Origin: Rhynchopus sp. YZ270_cl-10
Lineage: Eukaryota > Euglenozoa > Diplonemea > Diplonemida > Diplonemidae
DNA length: 64,000 nucleotides
Reading direction: 5' to 3'
Assembly: GCA_964035575.1 (NCBI GenBank)
Contig: OZ037869.1
Coordinates: 1-64,000, forward strand
Both the position numbers and the translations under genes were made by a program. Below the pieces are notes generated by a model. The model did not search any database, was not told the DNA's origin, and worked only from the letters and a program-made list of their open reading frames with translations. Position 1 is the stretch's first letter. Each line of letters begins with the position of its first letter. Shown one piece after another: positions 30,769 to 42,900 of the stretch.

Positions 30769-32783
30769 ATGTTCGAAGCGGAGTCTCAAGATTTTGATGG
30801 GGATTCTGCTGCCTGCGCCAGAGAGCCTCTCTCTACAAGCTGGTCTAGATACCTGCAAGATATGCGTGAATCTTTGCGTAGCTCGGCTGAAACGTCACGA
30901 ATGCAGTTAGAAGATATAAATTTTTTCTGCATCCAGTACGAAAGCTCTGAACCCCATACAACAAATTATGTCTGCGAGTGGTGTTTGCAGCGCTTTAACT
31001 TGAGACTAAAAAAACATTATCCACATTGCCTCTTCAAGCACATGCACATCACACACGTTGCAAGATGCCGCCTTGCCTATGTTATTGCTTCTATTCAAAC
31101 GATAACTGAAAAAGCTTCGTTCCGAGATCTCTTTGCTGTCCACCCTGAGTTGGAGTCTCGCTGGAATTGTTCTCTTGTTTCGCTCACTGATGCTGACAAG
31201 AAAATAATCAAGTTTCTTAAATCAGAAAAACGTGATGCTACTACAGGACTTTCCCCACACATTCTTGAATCTATTAATAACTGTGCAAAACAAATCTGTG
31301 AAAAATGGCTTGAGAAGAGATACGATACGCTGATAAAAAACGAGTCCATATGCCGAGCTTTAGTTGAAAAATTTGAGAATAGGGTTTCTACTAATTCAGA
31401 AATGTGTGAGAGAAGCCTCGACCCCACCGCTCACTCAGCTGCAATGAAGCTTGAAGATTACCATGATAGAAGCGTATCTTATGCTGACATCGGACCTATG
31501 ACTTGGGTCTGCAAAAAGTGCGGTGCAAAGCTATTTGCAGGTGAGGTCCGAGGAGAAGGGAAATATGGAATTTGCTGCAACAGAATTAAGGCGAGATACA
31601 TCCCTGCAGCAATTGACTTTGAGAATGAGGACCACAAAAAATTGTTCTCAGAGAAGAAGTTTCTGGAGAATTCATACCGACTTAATTCATATCACCAGAT
31701 GGCCATGGCATTGCACTCCCCGCACCAGCTCTTTTCAAACTCTACTGGAGTACACAACATAGTGCTCAAAGGAAAAGGGCTGAAGCGGATTATGGGTCTG
31801 TCTGCTGATGCGGAAACCAGGAACCAAACCTGGTTTGTTGGTGGCTTGAACGAGCAGGACCGCGCTTTGAAAGGCTTGCACGAGACGGATATGGTACCAG
31901 AACTGCACACATTGTACATGGACATCAGAACCCTCCTCCAAGACAATTGGTACGTTAGGATGTACAGGAGGGCCTCGGTTCTTATGAGCAAAGCTGAAGA
32001 GAATGAACATGTGGCCATAAACTTCGACGATCTGCGAGGACCTGAGAAGACAGGACAGGAGTACGCGAACGCAGCTGCAGAAGATGAATTGCGGGCGGTG
32101 TACACAGTCAGTGCAGGAACAGAGTGCTATGAAGACGCAGCAAATCGGCAGCAGTACAGCGTTTTTTTGCAGGGAGAAGCTTATGGTGAGGAAGGAAGGG
32201 ATAGGTACAACAGTGTCATGACTGACTTTGATGCCCGGTTTGAGCCGCTATGTTTTCCCTTGATCCATCTGTACCCACAAGAAAATACAGGTTGGAGACA
32301 CAATCGGAAAGATGACAAAACACCAAACCCCTACAGTGGTGTTTCAGCACAGCAGTACGGCTGTTTCCACCTGTTCTCACGGGTTACTGCTAAAAACCCA
32401 TCTGGGGAACCAGGGCCTGCACTTGTAGCGCGCAAGCTGACAGAATACTTTTTCCTACAGCTGGGCATCCGTGCCATTACGCAACGCATATCCTACCACA
32501 GCCAGCAGATTGTCAAAAAATATGCAACCGAAGAATTCCTTAAAGAGGCCCGTGTTACGAAGATGGTGGAAAACCGTCGCGTAACCACACACGATACAAC
32601 CAATGACACAGAAACAGCCACCACCACCCTCTATGCCAGCTACCCGCGTGGGAAGAGAGCTCGGATTCAGGACCTCAATGATTCACTTGCATTGAAGGCC
32701 CGTCTTGGCTGCCCCGATTATTTCTTGACCATGACAGCCAACCCACACTGGCCTGAGATTCTTCGGGAGTTGCGTACAGGAGA
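30769..32783 (+). CDS. Helitron Rep/helicase protein, N-terminal part (cut by assembly gap)
   Basis: 671 complete codons before the N gap. Visible: zinc-ribbon-like CEWC near residue 69; CKKCGAKLFAGE with a following CC near residues 246-267, typical of the Helitron N-terminal region; FEPLCFPLIHLYPQENTGW (about 490-508), the family's 'PL-yPl-fPyGe-GW' landmark; and PDYFLTMTANPHWPEI (about 649-664), the start of the Helitron-like N domain before the HUH motif. The HUH residues, catalytic tyrosines and helicase would lie in or beyond the gap. No stop or frame break was seen up to the gap, so the copy may have been whole. Helitrons are rolling-circle DNA transposons. A continuation of the frame past the gap into the 8-mer array is an artefact. 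Confidence 0.85.
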
Positions 32784-32983
32784 NNNNNNNNNNNNNNNNN
32801 NNNNNNNNNNNNNNNNNNNNNNNNNNNNNNNNNNNNNNNNNNNNNNNNNNNNNNNNNNNNNNNNNNNNNNNNNNNNNNNNNNNNNNNNNNNNNNNNNNNN
32901 NNNNNNNNNNNNNNNNNNNNNNNNNNNNNNNNNNNNNNNNNNNNNNNNNNNNNNNNNNNNNNNNNNNNNNNNNNNNNNNNNNN
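32784..32983. other. assembly gap (200 N)
   Basis: Exactly 200 N between the Helitron coding sequence and an 8-mer array; the true distance and sequence are unknown, and the round number suggests a placeholder. Confidence 0.99.
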
Positions 32984-35900
32984 GCGGGTTTGCGGGTTTG
33001 CGGGTTTGCGGGTTTGCGGGTTTGCGGGTTTGCGGGTTTGCGGGTTTGCGGGTTTGCGGGTTTGCGGGTTTGCGGGTTTGCGGGTTTGCGGGTTTGCGGG
33101 TTTGCGGGTTTGCGGGTTTGCGGGTTTGCGGGTTTGCGGGTTTGCGGGTTTGCGGGTTTGCGGGTTTGCGGGTTTGCGGGTTTGCGGGTTTGCGGGTTTG
33201 CGGGTTTGCGGGTTTGCGGGTTTGCGGGTTTGCGGGTTTGCGGGTTTGCGGGTTTGCGGGTTTGCGGGTTTGCGGGTTTGCGGGTTTGCGGGTTTGCGGG
33301 TTTGCGGGTTTGCGGGTTTGCGGGTTTGCGGGTTTGCGGGTTTGCGGGTTTGCGGGTTTGCGGGTTTGCGGGTTTGCGGGTTTGCGGGTTTGCGGGTTTG
33401 CGGGTTTGCGGGTTTGCGGGTTTGCGGGTTTGCGGGTTTGCGGGTTTGCGGGTTTGCGGGTTTGCGGGTTTGCGGGTTTGCGGGTTTGCGGGTTTGCGGG
33501 TTTGCGGGTTTGCGGGTTTGCGGGTTTGCGGGTTTGCGGGTTTGCGGGTTTGCGGGTTTGCGGGTTTGCGGGTTTGCGGGTTTGCGGGTTTGCGGGTTTG
33601 CGGGTTTGCGGGTTTGCGGGTTTGCGGGTTTGCGGGTTTGCGGGTTTGCGGGTTTGCGGGTTTGCGGGTTTGCGGGTTTGCGGGTTTGCGGGTTTGCGGG
33701 TTTGCGGGTTTGCGGGTTTGCGGGTTTGCGGGTTTGCGGGTTTGCGGGTTTGCGGGTTTGCGGGTTTGCGGGTTTGCGGGTTTGCGGGTTTGCGGGTTTG
33801 CGGGTTTGCGGGTTTGCGGGTTTGCGGGTTTGCGGGTTTGCGGGTTTGCGGGTTTGCGGGTTTGCGGGTTTGCGGGTTTGCGGGTTTGCGGGTTTGCGGG
33901 TTTGCGGGTTTGCGGGTTTGCGGGTTTGCGGGTTTGCGGGTTTGCGGGTTTGCGGGTTTGCGGGTTTGCGGGTTTGCGGGTTTGCGGGTTTGCGGGTTTG
34001 CGGGTTTGCGGGTTTGCGGGTTTGCGGGTTTGCGGGTTTGCGGGTTTGCGGGTTTGCGGGTTTGCGGGTTTGCGGGTTTGCGGGTTTGCGGGTTTGCGGG
34101 TTTGCGGGTTTGCGGGTTTGCGGGTTTGCGGGTTTGCGGGTTTGCGGGTTTGCGGGTTTGCGGGTTTGCGGGTTTGCGGGTTTGCGGGTTTGCGGGTTTG
34201 CGGGTTTGCGGGTTTGCGGGTTTGCGGGTTTGCGGGTTTGCGGGTTTGCGGGTTTGCGGGTTTGCGGGTTTGCGGGTTTGCGGGTTTGCGGGTTTGCGGG
34301 TTTGCGGGTTTGCGGGTTTGCGGGTTTGCGGGTTTGCGGGTTTGCGGGTTTGCGGGTTTGCGGGTTTGCGGGTTTGCGGGTTTGCGGGTTTGCGGGTTTG
34401 CGGGTTTGCGGGTTTGCGGGTTTGCGGGTTTGCGGGTTTGCGGGTTTGCGGGTTTGCGGGTTTGCGGGTTTGCGGGTTTGCGGGTTTGCGGGTTTGCGGG
34501 TTTGCGGGTTTGCGGGTTTGCGGGTTTGCGGGTTTGCGGGTTTGCGGGTTTGCGGGTTTGCGGGTTTGCGGGTTTGCGGGTTTGCGGGTTTGCGGGTTTG
34601 CGGGTTTGCGGGTTTGCGGGTTTGCGGGTTTGCGGGTTTGCGGGTTTGCGGGTTTGCGGGTTTGCGGGTTTGCGGGTTTGCGGGTTTGCGGGTTTGCGGG
34701 TTTGCGGGTTTGCGGGTTTGCGGGTTTGCGGGTTTGCGGGTTTGCGGGTTTGCGGGTTTGCGGGTTTGCGGGTTTGCGGGTTTGCGGGTTTGCGGGTTTG
34801 CGGGTTTGCGGGTTTGCGGGTTTGCGGGTTTGCGGGTTTGCGGGTTTGCGGGTTTGCGGGTTTGCGGGTTTGCGGGTTTGCGGGTTTGCGGGTTTGCGGG
34901 TTTGCGGGTTTGCGGGTTTGCGGGTTTGCGGGTTTGCGGGTTTGCGGGTTTGCGGGTTTGCGGGTTTGCGGGTTTGCGGGTTTGCGGGTTTGCGGGTTTG
35001 CGGGTTTGCGGGTTTGCGGGTTTGCGGGTTTGCGGGTTTGCGGGTTTGCGGGTTTGCGGGTTTGCGGGTTTGCGGGTTTGCGGGTTTGCGGGTTTGCGGG
35101 TTTGCGGGTTTGCGGGTTTGCGGGTTTGCGGGTTTGCGGGTTTGCGGGTTTGCGGGTTTGCGGGTTTGCGGGTTTGCGGGTTTGCGGGTTTGCGGGTTTG
35201 CGGGTTTGCGGGTTTGCGGGTTTGCGGGTTTGCGGGTTTGCGGGTTTGCGGGTTTGCGGGTTTGCGGGTTTGCGGGTTTGCGGGTTTGCGGGTTTGCGGG
35301 TTTGCGGGTTTGCGGGTTTGCGGGTTTGCGGGTTTGCGGGTTTGCGGGTTTGCGGGTTTGCGGGTTTGCGGGTTTGCGGGTTTGCGGGTTTGCGGGTTTG
35401 CGGGTTTGCGGGTTTGCGGGTTTGCGGGTTTGCGGGTTTGCGGGTTTGCGGGTTTGCGGGTTTGCGGGTTTGCGGGTTTGCGGGTTTGCGGGTTTGCGGG
35501 TTTGCGGGTTTGCGGGTTTGCGGGTTTGCGGGTTTGCGGGTTTGCGGGTTTGCGGGTTTGCGGGTTTGCGGGTTTGCGGGTTTGCGGGTTTGCGGGTTTG
35601 CGGGTTTGCGGGTTTGCGGGTTTGCGGGTTTGCGGGTTTGCGGGTTTGCGGGTTTGCGGGTTTGCGGGTTTGCGGGTTTGCGGGTTTGCGGGTTTGCGGG
35701 TTTGCGGGTTTGCGGGTTTGCGGGTTTGCGGGTTTGCGGGTTTGCGGGTTTGCGGGTTTGCGGGTTTGCGGGTTTGCGGGTTTGCGGGTTTGCGGGTTTG
35801 CGGGTTTGCGGGTTTGCGGGTTTGCGGGTTTGCGGGTTTGCGGGTTTGCGGGTTTGCGGGTTTGCGGGTTTGCGGGTTTGCGGGTTTGCGGGTTTGCGGG

Positions 35901-36104
35901 TTTGCGGGTTTGCGGGTTTGCGGGTTTGCGGGTTTGCGGGTTTGCGGGTTTGCGGGTTTGCGGGTTTGCGGGTTTGCGGGTTTGCGGGTTTGCGGGTTTG
36001 CGGGTTTGCGGGTTTGCGGGTTTGCGGGTTTACGGGTTTGCGGGTTTGCGGGTTTGCGGGTTTGCGGGTTTGCGGGTTTGCGGGTTTGCGGGTTTGCGGG
36101 TTTG
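32984..36104 (+). repeat. GGGTTTGC 8-bp tandem array C (about 390 units)
   Basis: Third array, same orientation as A and B, perfect except for one TTTACGGG unit near 36030. Its left end is in the gap; its right end runs into the satellite at TTTGCCAAAATGG with a two-base overlap (CC). Frames open on both strands are by-products of the stop-free unit. Confidence 0.97.
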
Positions 36105-36848
36105 CCAAAATGGCCAAAAATATTTTTTGAAATGGCTTACTGTAGTGGCTTCATCGGAGCAATTGCGTCGAAGTATGGTGGTCGCAGGCCCAAAAATACG
36201 TAGTAGACATTAATTTACTTGGCCTACTGAGGTCTGTGGGTACCCTTACAGGGTCATACACAGGGAATTACTGTGTAAAGTACACAAAAACTGACAAACC
36301 ACAGATTACCTGCAAACATCAATACACACACTGCAATGGGTTCATCGGAGAAATTGCGTCGAAATATGGTGGTCGTAGGGCCTATGAGGTGTAGTAGACA
36401 TTTAGTAATTTTGACTACTCAGGCGCGTGGGGTACCCTTATGGAGCCACATACAGCAAAATACCATAGAAAGTACACAAAATATCATCAACTATACATTG
36501 CCAGTAGGAACACTGTATTGGAAGCAGCGGAGAAATTGCGTCGAAATATGGTGGTCGCGGCTTTAATGGAACGTAGTACACATTTAGTCATGTTTGTGTG
36601 CTGTGTATACTGTATACTGTGTAGACTGTGTCGTGTGAGAACTGTGTACTGTGTAAACTGTGTACATTGTAGACTGTGTCCTGTGAATACTGTGTACTGT
36701 GTAGACTGTGTCCTGTGTTAACTGTGTATTGTGTGAACTGTGTACATTGTAGACTGTGTCCTGTGTATACTGTGTAGACTGTATACTGTGTAGAATGTGT
36801 ACTGTGTACACTGTGTACTGCGTCTTATGTGTAGACTGTGTGGAACAG

Positions 36849-36885
36849 CCAAAAATCCCTGTATTTTCAATACAGGGATTTTTGG
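36849..36885. repeat. perfect hairpin of satellite unit (first of about 28)
   Basis: CCAAAAATCCCTGTATT and its exact reverse complement, separated by TTC (17-bp stem, 3-nt loop). In S units the next bases, GGCCAGGATCCTGGCC, are a perfect 16-bp palindrome; in L units this is degraded (GGTCGGGATCCTGGCT). It occurs once per unit through the array and again at 57128-57164. Confidence 0.95.
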
Positions 36886-36899
36886 TCGGGATCCTGGCT

Positions 36900-36954
36900 T
36901 TTATGGACAGAACGTAATTTATGGACAGATTTGTCGACATTTCTGTCCATAAAT
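36900..36954. repeat. TTTATGGACAG direct and inverted repeat of satellite unit (first copy)
   Basis: TTTATGGACAGA occurs as a direct repeat, the second copy forming a 12-bp stem ATTTATGGACAG (36917-36928) / CTGTCCATAAAT (36943-36954) around GTCGAC. The same arrangement occurs once, diverged, upstream of actin at 60902-60956. Confidence 0.93.
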
Positions 36955-39900
36955 CCCAAAATGGCCAAAAATATTTTTTGAAATGGCTTACTGTAGTGGC
37001 TTCATCGGAGCAATTGCGTCGAAGTATGGTGGTCGCAGGCCCAAAAATACGTAGTAGACATTAATTTACTTGGCCTACTGAGGTCTGTGGGTACCCTTAC
37101 AGGGTCATACACAGGGAATTACTGTGTAAAGTACACAAAAACTGACAAACCACAGATTACCTGCAAACATCAATACACACACTGCAATGGGTTCATCGGA
37201 GAAATTGCGTCGAAATATGGTGGTCGTAGGGCCTATGAGGTGTAGTAGACATTTAGTAATTTTGACTACTCAGGCGCGTGGGGTACCCTTATGGAGCCAC
37301 ATACAGCAAAATACCATAGAAAGTACACAAAATATCATCAACTATACATTGCCAGTAGGAACACTGTATTGGAAGCAGCGGAGAAATTGCGTCGAAATAT
37401 GGTGGTCGCGGCTTTAATGGAACGTAGTACACATTTAGTCATGTTTACCACTCAGGTACGTGTGAGGGCCTTATGCAGCCAAAAATCCCTGTATTTTCAA
37501 TACAGGGATTTTTGGCCAGGATCCTGGCCTTTATGGACAGAACGTAATTTATGGACAGATTTGTCGACATTTCTGTCCATAAATCCCAAAATGGCCAAAA
37601 ATATTTTTTGAAATGGCTTACTGTAGTGGCTTCATCGGAGCAATTGCGTCGAAGTATGGTGGTCGCAGGCCCAAAAATACGTAGTAGACATTAATTTACT
37701 TGGCCTACTGAGGTCTGTGGGTACCCTTACAGGGTCATACACAGGGAATTACTGTGTAAAGTACACAAAAACTGACAAACCACAGATTACCTGCAAACAT
37801 CAATACACACACTGCAATGGGTTCATCGGAGAAATTGCGTCGAAATATGGTGGTCGTAGGGCCTATGAGGTGTAGTAGACATTTAGTAATTTTGACTACT
37901 CAGGCGCGTGGGGTACCCTTATGGAGCCACATACAGCAAAATACCATAGAAAGTACACAAAATATCATCAACTATACATTGCCAGTAGGAACACTGTATT
38001 GGAAGCAGCGGAGAAATTGCGTCGAAATATGGTGGTCGCGGCTTTAATGGAACGTAGTACACATTTAGTCATGTTTGTGTGCTGTGTATACTGTATACTG
38101 TGTAGACTGTGTCGTGTGAGAACTGTGTACTGTGTAAACTGTGTACATTGTAGACTGTGTCCTGTGAATACTGTGTACTGTGTAGACTGTGTCCTGTGTT
38201 AACTGTGTATTGTGTGAACTGTGTACATTGTAGACTGTGTCCTGTGTATACTGTGTAGACTGTATACTGTGTAGAATGTGTACTGTGTACACTGTGTACT
38301 GCGTCTTATGTGTAGACTGTGTGGAACAGCCAAAAATCCCTGTATTTTCAATACAGGGATTTTTGGTCGGGATCCTGGCTTTTATGGACAGAACGTAATT
38401 TATGGACAGATTTGTCGACATTTCTGTCCATAAATCCCAAAATGGCCAAAAATATTTTTTGAAATGGCTTACTGTAGTGGCTTCATCGGAGCAATTGCGT
38501 CGAAGTATGGTGGTCGCAGGCCCAAAAATACGTAGTAGACATTAATTTACTTGGCCTACTGAGGTCTGTGGGTACCCTTACAGGGTCATACACAGGGAAT
38601 TACTGTGTAAAGTACACAAAAACTGACAAACCACAGATTACCTGCAAACATCAATACACACACTGCAATGGGTTCATCGGAGAAATTGCGTCGAAATATG
38701 GTGGTCGTAGGGCCTATGAGGTGTAGTAGACATTTAGTAATTTTGACTACTCAGGCGCGTGGGGTACCCTTATGGAGCCACATACAGCAAAATACCATAG
38801 AAAGTACACAAAATATCATCAACTATACATTGCCAGTAGGAACACTGTATTGGAAGCAGCGGAGAAATTGCGTCGAAATATGGTGGTCGCGGCTTTAATG
38901 GAACGTAGTACACATTTAGTCATGTTTACCACTCAGGTACGTGTGAGGGCCTTATGCAGCCAAAAATCCCTGTATTTTCAATACAGGGATTTTTGGCCAG
39001 GATCCTGGCCTTTATGGACAGAACGTAATTTATGGACAGATTTGTCGACATTTCTGTCCATAAATCCCAAAATGGCCAAAAATATTTTTTGAAATGGCTT
39101 ACTGTAGTGGCTTCATCGGAGCAATTGCGTCGAAGTATGGTGGTCGCAGGCCCAAAAATACGTAGTAGACATTAATTTACTTGGCCTACTGAGGTCTGTG
39201 GGTACCCTTACAGGGTCATACACAGGGAATTACTGTGTAAAGTACACAAAAACTGACAAACCACAGATTACCTGCAAACATCAATACACACACTGCAATG
39301 GGTTCATCGGAGAAATTGCGTCGAAATATGGTGGTCGTAGGGCCTATGAGGTGTAGTAGACATTTAGTAATTTTGACTACTCAGGCGCGTGGGGTACCCT
39401 TATGGAGCCACATACAGCAAAATACCATAGAAAGTACACAAAATATCATCAACTATACATTGCCAGTAGGAACACTGTATTGGAAGCAGCGGAGAAATTG
39501 CGTCGAAATATGGTGGTCGCGGCTTTAATGGAACGTAGTACACATTTAGTCATGTTTACCACTCAGGTACGTGTGAGGGCCTTATGCAGCCAAAAATCCC
39601 TGTATTTTCAATACAGGGATTTTTGGCCAGGATCCTGGCCTTTATGGACAGAACGTAATTTATGGACAGATTTGTCGACATTTCTGTCCATAAATCCCAA
39701 AATGGCCAAAAATATTTTTTGAAATGGCTTACTGTAGTGGCTTCATCGGAGCAATTGCGTCGAAGTATGGTGGTCGCAGGCCCAAAAATACGTAGTAGAC
39801 ATTAATTTACTTGGCCTACTGAGGTCTGTGGGTACCCTTACAGGGTCATACACAGGGAATTACTGTGTAAAGTACACAAAAACTGACAAACCACAGATTA

Positions 39901-42900
39901 CCTGCAAACATCAATACACACACTGCAATGGGTTCATCGGAGAAATTGCGTCGAAATATGGTGGTCGTAGGGCCTATGAGGTGTAGTAGACATTTAGTAA
40001 TTTTGACTACTCAGGCGCGTGGGGTACCCTTATGGAGCCACATACAGCAAAATACCATAGAAAGTACACAAAATATCATCAACTATACATTGCCAGTAGG
40101 AACACTGTATTGGAAGCAGCGGAGAAATTGCGTCGAAATATGGTGGTCGCGGCTTTAATGGAACGTAGTACACATTTAGTCATGTTTGTGTGCTGTGTAT
40201 ACTGTATACTGTGTAGACTGTGTCGTGTGAGAACTGTGTACTGTGTAAACTGTGTACATTGTAGACTGTGTCCTGTGAATACTGTGTACTGTGTAGACTG
40301 TGTCCTGTGTTAACTGTGTATTGTGTGAACTGTGTACATTGTAGACTGTGTCCTGTGTATACTGTGTAGACTGTATACTGTGTAGAATGTGTACTGTGTA
40401 CACTGTGTACTGCGTCTTATGTGTAGACTGTGTGGAACAGCCAAAAATCCCTGTATTTTCAATACAGGGATTTTTGGTCGGGATCCTGGCTTTTATGGAC
40501 AGAACGTAATTTATGGACAGATTTGTCGACATTTCTGTCCATAAATCCCAAAATGGCCAAAAATATTTTTTGAAATGGCTTACTGTAGTGGCTTCATCGG
40601 AGCAATTGCGTCGAAGTATGGTGGTCGCAGGCCCAAAAATACGTAGTAGACATTAATTTACTTGGCCTACTGAGGTCTGTGGGTACCCTTACAGGGTCAT
40701 ACACAGGGAATTACTGTGTAAAGTACACAAAAACTGACAAACCACAGATTACCTGCAAACATCAATACACACACTGCAATGGGTTCATCGGAGAAATTGC
40801 GTCGAAATATGGTGGTCGTAGGGCCTATGAGGTGTAGTAGACATTTAGTAATTTTGACTACTCAGGCGCGTGGGGTACCCTTATGGAGCCACATACAGCA
40901 AAATACCATAGAAAGTACACAAAATATCATCAACTATACATTGCCAGTAGGAACACTGTATTGGAAGCAGCGGAGAAATTGCGTCGAAATATGGTGGTCG
41001 CGGCTTTAATGGAACGTAGTACACATTTAGTCATGTTTACCACTCAGGTACGTGTGAGGGCCTTATGCAGCCAAAAATCCCTGTATTTTCAATACAGGGA
41101 TTTTTGGCCAGGATCCTGGCCTTTATGGACAGAACGTAATTTATGGACAGATTTGTCGACATTTCTGTCCATAAATCCCAAAATGGCCAAAAATATTTTT
41201 TGAAATGGCTTACTGTAGTGGCTTCATCGGAGCAATTGCGTCGAAGTATGGTGGTCGCAGGCCCAAAAATACGTAGTAGACATTAATTTACTTGGCCTAC
41301 TGAGGTCTGTGGGTACCCTTACAGGGTCATACACAGGGAATTACTGTGTAAAGTACACAAAAACTGACAAACCACAGATTACCTGCAAACATCAATACAC
41401 ACACTGCAATGGGTTCATCGGAGAAATTGCGTCGAAATATGGTGGTCGTAGGGCCTATGAGGTGTAGTAGACATTTAGTAATTTTGACTACTCAGGCGCG
41501 TGGGGTACCCTTATGGAGCCACATACAGCAAAATACCATAGAAAGTACACAAAATATCATCAACTATACATTGCCAGTAGGAACACTGTATTGGAAGCAG
41601 CGGAGAAATTGCGTCGAAATATGGTGGTCGCGGCTTTAATGGAACGTAGTACACATTTAGTCATGTTTGTGTGCTGTGTATACTGTATACTGTGTAGACT
41701 GTGTCGTGTGAGAACTGTGTACTGTGTAAACTGTGTACATTGTAGACTGTGTCCTGTGAATACTGTGTACTGTGTAGACTGTGTCCTGTGTTAACTGTGT
41801 ATTGTGTGAACTGTGTACATTGTAGACTGTGTCCTGTGTATACTGTGTAGACTGTATACTGTGTAGAATGTGTACTGTGTACACTGTGTACTGCGTCTTA
41901 TGTGTAGACTGTGTGGAACAGCCAAAAATCCCTGTATTTTCAATACAGGGATTTTTGGTCGGGATCCTGGCTTTTATGGACAGAACGTAATTTATGGACA
42001 GATTTGTCGACATTTCTGTCCATAAATCCCAAAATGGCCAAAAATATTTTTTGAAATGGCTTACTGTAGTGGCTTCATCGGAGCAATTGCGTCGAAGTAT
42101 GGTGGTCGCAGGCCCAAAAATACGTAGTAGACATTAATTTACTTGGCCTACTGAGGTCTGTGGGTACCCTTACAGGGTCATACACAGGGAATTACTGTGT
42201 AAAGTACACAAAAACTGACAAACCACAGATTACCTGCAAACATCAATACACACACTGCAATGGGTTCATCGGAGAAATTGCGTCGAAATATGGTGGTCGT
42301 AGGGCCTATGAGGTGTAGTAGACATTTAGTAATTTTGACTACTCAGGCGCGTGGGGTACCCTTATGGAGCCACATACAGCAAAATACCATAGAAAGTACA
42401 CAAAATATCATCAACTATACATTGCCAGTAGGAACACTGTATTGGAAGCAGCGGAGAAATTGCGTCGAAATATGGTGGTCGCGGCTTTAATGGAACGTAG
42501 TACACATTTAGTCATGTTTACCACTCAGGTACGTGTGAGGGCCTTATGCAGCCAAAAATCCCTGTATTTTCAATACAGGGATTTTTGGCCAGGATCCTGG
42601 CCTTTATGGACAGAACGTAATTTATGGACAGATTTGTCGACATTTCTGTCCATAAATCCCAAAATGGCCAAAAATATTTTTTGAAATGGCTTACTGTAGT
42701 GGCTTCATCGGAGCAATTGCGTCGAAGTATGGTGGTCGCAGGCCCAAAAATACGTAGTAGACATTAATTTACTTGGCCTACTGAGGTCTGTGGGTACCCT
42801 TACAGGGTCATACACAGGGAATTACTGTGTAAAGTACACAAAAACTGACAAACCACAGATTACCTGCAAACATCAATACACACACTGCAATGGGTTCATC

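Noticed and set aside
30769-36213. A single 1,814-codon frame joining the Helitron protein to the 8-mer array
   Set aside because: It crosses a 200-N gap and continues in stop-free repeat DNA; only the part before the gap is a supported coding region.
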